Assembly (NCBI GenBank): GCA_019677205.1
Contig: JAAMXY010000277.1
Coordinates: 1 to 34,446, forward strand
Direction: 5' to 3'
Length of the DNA: 34,446 bases
DNA from: Pinguiococcus pyrenoidosus
Taxonomy: Eukaryota; Sar; Pinguiophyceae; Pinguiochrysidales; Pinguiochrysidaceae
Positions 8,687-18,445 of the stretch are shown piece by piece. Each line of letters begins with the position of its first letter. Position 1 is the stretch's first letter. The translations under genes and the position numbers were made by a program. Under the pieces are notes generated by a model. It saw only the letters and a program-made list of their open reading frames with translations, was not told where the DNA came from and made no database searches.

Positions 8687-10795
8687 ATGTCGCGAGATGC
8701 TTCTGATGGGGAGACAACGCGGCAGTTCTGGACTGCGGAGGTTCTGCTGTTCTCCACGCCGTTTCTGAGCTTCCGCGACGGCTTCCGCCTGCAGCTTTTG
8801 GGCCGCTCGTTTGTGGCGGTGTGGAAGCAGCAGTTCCTGCGCTGGCGCGTGCGCGTACAAGGACTCTTGGAGCTGGAGATGGGGAGAGCCACGGATGATC
8901 ACCTGATCACTTTCCTGCGGAAGTACTGGCACTCCGGCGGCGGACATGCTGGTATCGACGACATCAGGCTGCGTCTGCCGTCGCTCAGCACCTCTGGCAT
9001 CCACCGGGCGATCCGGGAAGGGGGCCTCTCCGCGGAAGAGCTCAAGGTGCTGGATCTTCGCGGGTGCGAGGGCCTGGGCCTCGATGCGCTTTCCAACCAA
9101 GATGGAGCGGACTTGGCCACCATGCATCGCGCTGAGAGGCCTCCGTGGGCACCTCCTAGACGAGACGAAGGTGAGGCTTTCAAGTCTTCTGCCCAGCGTT
9201 GCGTGTGGTGATCCCGTGTCTCGCTCTTCGCCCGTCGCGAGGCTACCTTCTTTCTTCTCCCTGGTTTCAATTCCTTTCTCATCATTCCTCATCATGCATG
9301 CACGCGTGCAGGGCCGTCTTTGGCGCTTGTTCTTGCAGAGGAGCTGCCGGCGATCGAAAGCGTGGATCTCAGTGATTGTGGAAGCCAATTGGGCACGCAT
9401 CAGCTGGTCCAGGACATGCAGCAAAGCAACGTGGCGTCCGTCGACGCCGACCATCGGGTGTATGCCATTGGAGACCCCGTGCTTCACCAGCTCGCGATGC
9501 ATCGGGGTCCGCAGCTCCGGATCTTACGATTCTATAACTGCTATGCTATCGGCGACGGCGGCGTCAGCACGATAGCGGCGTCCTGTCCGAACCTCTGCGA
9601 GCTGGATCTCGGCTGCGACCTTGAGGTCTCCAGCATGCTTGCCCCTGCTGGCCGGCGAATAACGGATGCCAGCGTTGAAGCGGTCTGCAGCGAATGCAAG
9701 CAACTGCAGACGCTGTCTCTGCAGGGGTGCAGGGAACTTCGCTCCTTCGTGTCTTCGCAGGAGGAGGGCCGCGGGGAGGAGCCCTGGGATATCGCGCTCG
9801 GTCGCCGGTGCCTTCGCCTTGGAGGGATTCCCAGCGTGACGGACTCGGCGCTGCATCAGCTTCTGCGATCCGCGAGCATCCATGTCGGTGATGTCCCTAG
9901 GCCCGGTGAGCGAGTTCGGTGGCTTGAAGAACCGATCTCCGTGTCCCACAAGCGGTACCTGTCCTTCACCTCAGAGAGCGCGAGCTTGGAGCCGTGTTCG
10001 CTGGAGGAAGTGGATTTGAGGATTTGCACAGCGCTGACCTCGGAAGGCATCCGGGAAGCTTTCGCATCGTGCAGCACGTCAGGTTTGCATCTGAGGCGAG
10101 TGTCGTTGGCCTTCACACGGGCTGACGACAACAGCATCGTCTCGATCTCAAAGTCTTGTCCGTTTCTTGAGTCCCTAAACCTCGTCGGTACGAGTGTCCG
10201 ACTGTCGCAGAAAGTCCGTGAGGTCGCCGAGGCCGGTCGCCTCTCTTCGCTCAAGGAGCTCAACGTTCGGTGCTGTAGTGCAGTTCTGGCGGGAGCAGCA
10301 GACCGGCTTCGCGCTACGTTCTTCAAAGCGAAAGGCTTTCAGTGCCCGTTCGTCCTCTGTCACGAGCGTCCCTACATCGCGTCAGATGCACAAGTCGTCC
10401 TCTCTCGCGCATCTGGATCGGTGACGATGCACTTCGTGCAAGCCCCTCCTGGCAGCGCGCAGGGCGCGACCGGGGGCGAAGGCGATGCAGCAGTCGACGT
10501 GCAGCTCTGCGGGAACGTGGACACCGACCGAGTTCCTCGCGAATCTGCTTCCCAGTTTGTCGCATGGCGTGCCCTTCGCGGCAAGTCGGCGGATCTTGTT
10601 GTGCAGATGGTCGGGAAGCTCTTTCCCTTCACCCACGTGACCATTCTTCGGAGAATGCCGGCGGGGGCGCGGTCAACGCCGATCATTCAGCGGGCGATGC
10701 GGCAGCGCGTGAGGTCGTCGCTTGGCGCGCCGACGACCATGACCGTGTACGTCATGGCCGACGAAGAAGGGGAAGTAGTCTGGGGAGGTGGATAG
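8687..10795 (+). CDS. Leucine-rich-repeat protein, AMN1/F-box-LRR-like
   Basis: Two exons, 8687-9170 and 9312-10795. The 141-nt intron has donor GAAG|GTGAGG and acceptor GTGCAG|GG, joins in phase 1, and gives 655 residues. Cysteine-containing LRRs recur: LKVLDLRGCEGL, IESVDLSDCG, QLRILRFYNCYAIGDGG, NLCELDLGC, LQTLSLQGCREL, SLEEVDLRICTAL, FLESLNLVGTS and LKELNVRCCSAV. Motifs such as ITDASVEAVC are typical of the CC-type LRRs in F-box/LRR and AMN1 proteins. The N-terminal stretch FLSFRDGFRLQLLGRSFVAVW could be a divergent F-box, which would make the protein a ubiquitin-ligase substrate receptor; that is only an inference. The C-terminal 150 residues, ending DEEGEVVWGGG, are unrecognised. The last 20 or so residues of exon 1 look less LRR-like, so the donor may be misplaced. 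Confidence 0.75.
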
Positions 10796-10900
10796 AGGGG
10801 TCGATGAAACGCACCGCGCAGAATCAAGAAGATCACCCAGCAGCACCGGACAAATGAACTCTTCATTCTCACAGGCTGACTTGGCATGTTCTTGCTTGAG

Positions 10901-13564
10901 CTAGATTACGATATGCTGGCTGGATTTGATATGCGGTCCGTTGGGATCTTCTCCCCGGAGAGTCCGCGGCGAGATCAAATCCATCATAGCTTGCAGTTCC
11001 GCGGGATCCGTGACCGAGTTTGCCCTTCTCCCGCGATGATGAGACTCTCGATGCAGATAGCAGTCCTTGTACCCCGCCGGCATGGACTCCAGGAAGTCAT
11101 CGGTCGCATCGCTCTGCATCACTGAATTCCTATGCATGTCTCTGCAGGACGCGTGGTGTCGGGTCATCCGCCCAGTTAGTGGTTGTGCGATGACGTGTGT
11201 GGTACGCTCTCTCAGCTGCGCAGCTTCGTCTTACCGAATCCGCCTCCGGTGCTCCTTCTGCGTGCCCTCCCGAGACGCCTTTCCACTTGAGTCGCGAGTG
11301 AGCGTGGCTTGTGCGCCTCTGCTATCGCTTCGGCTACGGTTACTGGCCTCTCGGGAAAGGCCTCCCGATGGACTCTTCCGCTTGCTTTCCTCCTCCTCGT
11401 CGTCGTCGTCGTTGTCAGTATCACTGTCTTGCCTCTTGAAGTTCTGGTGCGACGGAACCTGAATGAGCTGCACGTGCCCCGAGGAGGTCGTGAAGCCGTC
11501 TCTCCACGCCGTCCACATGCTCCATCTCCCATTGCTCGTCCGGTCTTCTTCTACTGAAGCCCCGTAGATCTGGTGGAGATTAATGTACTCCGAGAGGCGC
11601 GCTGATCGTTGCCTCCGCTTGGGCCGCCGTTGGCCGTCGCCCTCGTCATCGCCATCATCGCCGGTGTCCTCGCCGAGAAGCCGGTCGAGCCTGATTGCAG
11701 CGTCGTTCTCTTTCCCATCATCTGCAGCCGAGACGGAGCTGTCGGTCATGTCGAGCACCGTCGCATTCGAAGGAGGAGGAGGCAGCGCCGAGGATGACAG
11801 CGGGTCCGCGGAGCCGTTGTTCGAAGGGCCGTTGTAGGGTCCATGCAGGCTCGCGATGCTGATGCTTCGTGTCACTCTGCTGCGAATCTCTCGCAGGGTC
11901 TGCTTCGTGCGTTCGGGGTCTTCGTCGCTTCCTCTCTCATCGAAGATCCGTTGCAACAAGTTGTGCACGCTCTTGCGCCTCGCGAGCTGCTTCCTCCGAT
12001 AGCTGCTGGGGCTCCCCGGCCGACCGCTGGACAGGGACCCCATCACGTTCGGGTCGAGCTCCTTGGACCTCTTCGATATCGCCACGTTCAGGCTCTTGTC
12101 AATACCGCGATTCGTCCTGTCGATCAGCGCCTTCATGAACTCACGATCGGAGTCGATGTTCCCGATGGCGAGCAGAATGCCGAGGGTCATCAGGATGTTC
12201 GGGATGATCACCCAGTACGCCACGGCCATGGGCGTGACGAGAAGGAAGAACACGCCCACGAAGATGCCCGGGCCCAAGTCGATGAGGTACTGCGCCAGGA
12301 CGATGGCGAACAGCATGAAGACCCAGGCGTACACCAGATAGATCGACTTCACGACGGGCAGGACCAGCGGCCTTAGGCGCTCGAACTTGGGATAGAACTC
12401 GTGAAGAAAGATGGTCCCGCTGATCGCCTTGCGGACGTCTTCCTTCTTCTTGTCGTCGATGTTCCTGATGGAATCCAGGATCGTGTCGATCTCCAAGTTG
12501 GTCTCCTGCTGGTGCTTGAAGGCCTTGAGCACGAAGCGGAGCTCGTAGTACAACACGAAGGCGAGGAGGAAGACGGCGTAGACGACGGCGGTCCAGAACA
12601 CGAGGTCGTCCGTCAGGTCAATCGGCTCGAAGTCACGGTCCTCGGTGGTGCTCGCCAGATACCTCCGCAGGATGGGCTGCGCGTCGTCATCCGCGTCGTC
12701 CACCCTCTCCCGCATCAAGTAGATCCGAAGCGTATCGATTCCGACCAGCACGGCCAACACCAGCCACGGCAGCCGCCCGATGCGCGCCGTCCGAATCGCC
12801 TCGTTTCTCAGGCGCTTGCGTAGGAAGCGCGCGAACTGGAAGCCGTTGTTCATCAGCGGGGCGATCTCGGGGTCGCGTCTGCATTGGGTGATGAACACGC
12901 TCCGGAAGCGGTTGTAGCTCACGATGTGGCGCCAGCGCGAAGCCATGAGGTGCAGGCGGAAGTTCCGGAGCCTCTCCAGGATGGACGCCGTCGCAAACCA
13001 TTCGTGGTAGGCCTCCAGCTTCTCCTGCACGCGGTCCACGAGGAAGATGGGCTCGTGGTACTGCGCCTGCTCCTGCCCCTCCACGTCGATCTGGTCAAAG
13101 TTGGGCGTCGCTTCCCCAGCGGGGCTTGACGAGAAGAACGCGAAGGTGACGCAGTAGAGCTCGTAGTCGCTGAACTGCTGCGACAGGTGCTTGACCGACA
13201 GCCAGAGCACGATCATGGAGGTGATGTAGAACAGCGCCACGATGAAGATGGACAGGTGCAGGAACTCGAAGACGTGGATGAGATCCAGTCCGAAGGCGTC
13301 GACGTCTTGCAGGATGGCGAGCGTTAGACTGATGATGCCCAGCAGCATGATCTCCTTGAAGGTGGCGTTGAGGAACGCGCGCGTCGTCTCGTTCTTGATG
13401 TTGCTCAGGTGGTGAATGATCGAGTCGGCCAAGATCGTCACCCCCACGATGCTGATGAAGGCCAGGCACACCTGCACCGGCGTCTCTCGGTACGACTCGA
13501 CTCCCGTGCTGAAGATGTTGCCGCCATCGTCGTCCCCAGCCGCGAGGACGCGGGTCCAAGGCAT
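10901..13564 (-). CDS. MLO-like multi-pass membrane protein
   Basis: Two exons, 13564-11235 and 11141-10901, give 856 residues. The GTAAG donor contains the TAA that would otherwise end the frame at 11231. The 93-nt intron has a CACTAAC branch-like element and a CTGCAG acceptor and joins in phase 2. Residues 29-50 (ETPVQVCLAFISIVG), 70-87 (KEIMLLGIISLTLAIL) and 98-121 match the first three helices of plant MLO proteins. Further helices lie near 265-285, 315-345 and 400-475. MLO proteins are seven-helix plasma-membrane proteins, reported to act as calmodulin-binding calcium channels in plants. The long C-terminal region is Ser/Arg/Asp-rich and cytosolic by family topology. The chosen start is the first ATG. 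The frame is open for another 90 codons upstream without an ATG, so an additional 5' exon is possible. Confidence 0.8.
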
Positions 13565-14454
13565 GCCGAAGCGCAAGATATCCCGCGCGAACTTCTTCGA
13601 AGCCGACGGAAACTCAGCTGTGCGTTGGCCCCTTAGCGTCGCTGAAGTGCGCAGGGTTTGCAGGCGTTTCCACAAGGCTTTGGAGCTTTGCCGCGCCGCA
13701 TCAATCAAACTTTCAAACGACGGGTCCGGATGCGCGGCACGAGCGCGCAGAAGCGGAGCTGTCTGCGCTGCGGTTTTGTTGGTGTTTGTGTTCTTGGCCA
13801 GAAAGCGAGGGTGGCTTGCCGGGTGAAGTTACGGACGAGCATAGGATGCACGTCGCGCGCTGACGAACTTTGAAAGTGTGCCGCGGAGTATGCGGGAGTA
13901 GTATTGGAGGATTGGAACTTGAAGCCTCGCCCCATCTTTGGCATCACCACGAAAGCATTGTCATGAGCGCAATGTCCGAGCCCAATAGTTCAGCGCGAAG
14001 GCCGGCGAGCGGTCTTGGAGAGCCCATAGGACGCACTGGATTGGTAGATTCGGATCCAACGGAATCGGAGAACCATCAAATCCTATGGAAACCTTAGAAC
14101 GCAGATGGCTATCAGCCGGGTGCCGATCACGGCGATGGCCGAGGGACCGCACTGATTCGCCCCGAGCGCCCGGATCCGCCATTTCAACCATTCGTCCCAG
14201 CCAATGAGGAAGAAATGCTTCGCCGGCGTTTCGCTGCCGTTCGCGTTCAGCCGGACGCCACCGCTTTCGCTCCCAATTCCTCTGAAAACCACACCCCGAG
14301 GGGGGGGCGGTCAGCAAATTCGAACATCAGCCATCTCGCCGCGCGAGCCATTCCATTGACGCGCAGTCGCGAGTCTCCGCCGTTGGGGTTTGGGTCGTTT
14401 CTCGCCGAGTGAATGGCTTCGAGGCGCTGAGCAGGTGGAGTCGCGAGAGCCAGA
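13565..14454. other. Divergent spacer, MLO-like and epimerase genes, with a possible unassigned coding stretch
   Basis: These 890 bp separate divergent genes. The minus-strand MLO frame stays open to about 13830 without an ATG. A separate minus-strand frame at 14292-14083 (69 codons, GC-rich third positions) reads like protein: it contains HFFLIGWDEWLKWRIRAL and the hydrophobic run AIAVIGTRLIAICVL. It could be an upstream exon of the MLO-like gene, a small gene or chance. I see no RNA gene or repeat. Confidence 0.3.
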
Positions 14455-15724
14455 ATGAGAGACAACCTGGACTTCGAAGCGCCGATCCTCGTCGCGTTGG
14501 GTGCGGTGCTGCTGACGGCCTTCTTGCTGGTGATCCCGAGGAAGAAGACCCACCCGGCCGCATTGGAAAGCTACGTGGGCGGCAAGAAGCACTGCCTCGT
14601 CACGGGCGGCAGCGGATACATTGGCTCCCACACGTGCCTGGCCCTTCTGGAAGCTGGCTTTGAGGTGCGCGCCGAAAGCCACACCGAGTCCTTCGGCAGC
14701 GGCCCGTGAAAGGCTTCTGTTGGCAAGTTGCCTGACCCCTGCGCAATCTCTCGTCTCTCGGTAGGTGACCGTGGTGGACAATCTGTGCAACTCCTCCGAA
14801 GAGTCGTTGAGACGCGTCGGCCGCCTCACTGGCAAGAGCACGTCGCTGCACTTCTTCGAGCTGGATCTGTGCGACAAGCAGGCCACGAGAGACCTGCTGT
14901 GCGCGCTGCCGCCCATTGACTTCTGCATCCACTTCGCGGGGCTCAAGGCCGTGGGCGAGTCGGTGAAGCTGCCGCTGCTGTACTACGAGAACAATGTGCA
15001 GGCCACGGTGTCGCTGCTGCAAGTGCTGCAAGAAGTCGACTGCAAGTCCTTCGTCTTCTCCTCCAGCGCCACCGTGTACGGCGACGCGGCCGTGCCCATC
15101 ACGGAGGAGTCGCCGGTGGGCCATGGCATCACGAACCCCTACGGCAGGTCCAAGTTCATGATCGAGGAGATCCTTCGTGACCTGTCCAAGTCCCCCGACG
15201 GGAAGGACTGGAGCATCACCATCCTCCGGTACTTTAACCCCGTGGGCGCGCACCCGTCCGGTCGCATCGGGGAGGATCCGAACGGCCCGCCCAACAACCT
15301 CATGCCCTACGTGAGCCAAGTCGCCGTGGGGCGGCGCGAGAAGCTCAGCGTCTTCGGGGACGACTACGACACGCCGGATGGCACCGGCGTCCGCGACTAC
15401 ATCCACGTCATGGATCTGGCCGAAGGGCACACGAAGGCGCTGGAGTACATGAGCGAGCACGGCGCCGGCAACTACGTCTTCAATCTGGGCACTGGAAAGG
15501 GAAACAGCGTCCTCGAGATGGTCGAGGCGATGAGGAAGGCTTCGCGACGGCCGATCCCGTACGTGATCGCGCCCCGGCGCGCGGGCGACCTCGCGACGGT
15601 CTACGCCGCCACGGACAAGGCGGAGAAGGAGCTCGGCTGGACGGCCACGAGATCCCTTGATGAAATGTGCACAGACCTCTGGGCCTGGCAATCGGCCAAC
15701 CCGAATGGCTACACGGAGATGTAA
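14455..15724 (+). CDS. GALE: UDP-glucose 4-epimerase-like enzyme with an N-terminal membrane anchor
   Basis: Two exons, 14455-14664 and 14765-15724, with a 100-nt intron (GAG|GTGCGC, GGTAG|GTG, phase 0), give 389 residues. The enzyme interconverts UDP-glucose and UDP-galactose with bound NAD. Evidence is GGSGYIGSH at 51-59 (NAD-binding Rossmann loop), the SSSATVYG serine motif at 169-176, the YxxxK pair Y196/K200 in YGRSK, and the family strings ILRYFNPVGAHPSG and GTGVRDYIHVMDLAEGH. Residues 9-28 (APILVALGAVLLTAFLLVIP followed by RKK) form a clear transmembrane anchor before the catalytic domain. Cytosolic GALE lacks this, while plant Golgi UDP-xylose 4-epimerase (MUR4) has one, so a Golgi or ER location and a pentose substrate are possible. 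The body is closest to GALE. The first in-frame ATG is taken as the start. Confidence 0.93.
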
Positions 15725-16359
15725 AGCGCCGCCGCTTGCGCTTACCATCTCGGATCCTTGCCAGAACCGACGTTCGTCTTGTGCAGTCTCCCTAAGCAGA
15801 ACAAAACAAAAGGACGAAGACGGCAAGCCAGCAAGAAAGACGAGGAGACCAGATATATACAGGACGTGTTTTGCTGACGCCATGCATCTGATGTTATAGC
15901 CGTGGCAGTGGTGTGTGCTCAACGTTGGTGGTTGCAGTTGTGCTGATTGTGAGCGAGTCCCCCCTCCCCCGGATCTGTGCAGGCCCCTGCCGTGATCTTT
16001 CCCGGGAACTCTCCAGCAGACCTACCGAACTCATTCATCGTCTGGGTCTTCTCTATCCGGCTGCTTCTCCTTCTCAGCGCCTTCAATCATCATCTCCGTG
16101 ACAAGGACTTACGAGCAACAGAGTGCCCGTTCAGATCTGTGCGCCCAGCCGACCAAGTTCCCGCGGAGCTCAGCCCTCCGACTGGAGCTGGTGGCGCAAA
16201 GATCGGTTTTCGTCAATTGGCTGCGCAGCGGCGCAACTCGACGAAAGCCGACATCGCGAAGAACTGCGCGCCAGGCGCTGTCCAACCCACAGCCGCCTGG
16301 TCGTCTGCCGCCCGCACTGCGGAGCCCACGTCGACCTGAAGCCATCGGGCGCTTGCCAG
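15725..16359. other. Spacer between epimerase and unrecognised membrane-protein genes
   Basis: Both neighbours read on the plus strand, so this should hold the epimerase 3' UTR and the promoter and 5' UTR of the next gene. Frames running into 16360 from 16123 are open but have low-quality composition and no family resemblance. No RNA gene or repeat is visible. Confidence 0.4.
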
Positions 16360-18230
16360 ATGTCGATGGAAACCGAGCAGCCAGCTCCCCGGCGGTACTA
16401 CGGAGACAACGTCTTCGGCGTTAGTGATCTGGATCCGGAGGGCGCGCGGTCCGGAGTGCTGGGCGAGAACCAGGATGCGCCCCTGGACGAGTTCAGCGAC
16501 GTGCTGAGCGTGGTGAACAAGGTGCTGGAGAAGCGCTACTTCTGGATGCGGCCTTTTTGGCGCGTTGGCGCCGTCCTCATGGCGGGCGGAATTGTGGCGG
16601 TGATCGCCATCGGCTGCGTGTACAGCCATGTGGCCGTCTACGCCGAGGACATCTCTGGCACGGCCAGCTGGAAGAGCTGCCTCGTGTTCTCCAGTGAAGA
16701 CCTCACGCGGGTAAGCGTGGGAGCCAGCAAGCAAGGTCCTGTCCGTGTACTGGATTTCCGTTTTCTGAGGGCTGTTCGAACGCAGGTCAATTTCGCGATC
16801 GTCATGGCGAAGCAAGGGACTCTCACGAGTGTCGTTGGCTTGATAGTTGCGGGATCCACGTCCCAGGCGCTGAATAGTTTCCGCTTCGACATGCTGCCCG
16901 TGGCGATGATGGGCAGCGTTCTGGGCCTCTTCCAGGTGCTCCATGCCCCCCCCCTCCCTTTGTCTTCTCAGGTGTCATTCGGCTTGTCTCTTGGCGTCTG
17001 ACTGGCCCGCTTGGATGCCAGGCGCTTGCCAGCTTCCAGTTCACGGATGTCTTGCCCACTGGTGTGGAATTGGCCGCCAGTCTGGTTTCGCTGCGCCAGT
17101 ATGTGCGACCAAGCATGTACAACGCTGTGGAGGAGCAACACGAAGCCAGCCGGACGCTCAACAGCATCGACTGCTCTCCGGCCTTCCGGCTGAACGAAGC
17201 ATACATCGATCTACAGCTCTTCATGCTGGGGCTCGTAGCAGTCGCATTCCTCGTGATGGTCCCAATCGAGGTCTGCCAAATCGAACGCCAACCGAAGGAA
17301 TCCCGGTGCAACAACTGCAGCATCGATGCTAACCACCAACACAACACAGCTCCAGCGGAGGAGGCTCGTCTTTAAGGTGCTGGATCTACGAGCACGACGC
17401 GGTCATGCTGACATTCACCGTATTCGCGGAAGGCGATGGATCCGTGCTGCGGTGCAAGTCGGCATTCTGTGCTACATCATCTCGCAGATTGTGAAGATGG
17501 ACGTGCAAGTGCGAAGCCTTTATGACGTGCAGGAAGAGCTCTTTGACAAGGGCATCTACCTCCAAGATGCATACCCCTTTGAGCCCTTCAGGTTCGCGCA
17601 GCGTGGACTGTGGTGCGGGCCCTGAATCGTCAAGTAGCTAACGGGAAGATCCCTTCGCTTTTCCGCAGCTTCGATCCCGCCATCGTCACGCTGACGGTGA
17701 GCATGCTGGCAGTGGTCTTCAGTTTGTCCCATAGGTCCTACTCCGGACTGCTCTTCGCCGCATTCTTCGGGGTGGCGAGCATTCTTTCGTTCATCGAATC
17801 TTGGTTTGCGGTGGTCGACATCTTTGGCAAGTACAAGCTGGACACCGCGGACCGCTGTGCGGAGTTCTTTCAGTCGCCGGGCTTTGGGAACCCTGATCGA
17901 TCAAAGGCATTGAGCTACTGCTACGATTCCTGGATCTCCCTCCTGGCCTCCACCGTATGGCTGGTGTCGACCGCCGCGTTGATCGGCCTCAGCGTGTGGA
18001 CCAACCACAAGAGCGCCGTACCCCATCCGGTTGGCAAGCGCGTCATGACGAGCTACTTTGAAGTCGAGGACCCCAGTGTACCCCCGGAGTTCGATCCTGC
18101 CTTCGTCGAGCGACTGTTGCATGGTGCCGGCGAAGAAGACGATGCCCAATCGGCCGCGCCGGAGGCGGAGGGTGGCTGGTTGCAAGAGAGGCTACTGCAT
18201 TGGTCCATCGATGCGAGCGAAGCGAAATGA
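16360..18230 (+). CDS. Unrecognised multi-pass membrane protein
   Basis: Five exons: 16360-16710, 16786-16935, 17022-17270, 17350-17612 and 17669-18230. The introns are 75, 86, 79 and 56 nt, all GT-AG, and the phases add to 524 residues. I do not recognise the family. Hydrophobic spans that look like membrane helices include VGAVLMAGGIVAVIAIGCVY (near 70-90), LTSVVGLIVAG, LFMLGLVAVAFLVMVP, VGILCYIISQIV, IVTLTVSMLAVVFSLS, LLFAAFFGVASILSF and LLASTVWLVSTAALIGL. A long loop between the first and later helices contains Cys residues (ASWKSCLVF, NSIDCSPAF). The N-terminus (METEQPAPRRYYGDN) and the acidic C-terminus look cytosolic. The model is weakest in exon 4, where positions 17366-17490 also have a plausible second frame. 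The first intron is in frame and free of stops, so its retention would add 25 residues. Confidence 0.65.
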
Positions 18231-18445
18231 AGCTACGTTTGCCGTAAAGCACAGGTCACGGATGCCCGAGGATAGACGCAAGGCAGCCGTCTGGTGGTGA
18301 AGGTTCAGGACGTGCGTGAGCAGACAGATGTCGTCACCGGCGCCATTGGAGATGGCGCGGGTGAACGGCCTTGGTGGCTACACTGAGCAGCACAGCAGCA
18401 GAGTCGGCTAATGATTGAAGAATCTTGCGCTTGCGCTTGCGCCTG
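18231..18445. other. Convergent 3' spacer
   Basis: This 215-bp spacer lies between the stop of the membrane protein (+) and the stop of the Ufd1-like gene (-). I see nothing recognisable in it. Confidence 0.4.

Noticed and set aside
14600-15922. 440-codon minus-strand ORF opposite the epimerase
   Set aside because: It overlaps the catalytic exon, shows no family resemblance and has shadow-like Arg/Val/Leu composition.
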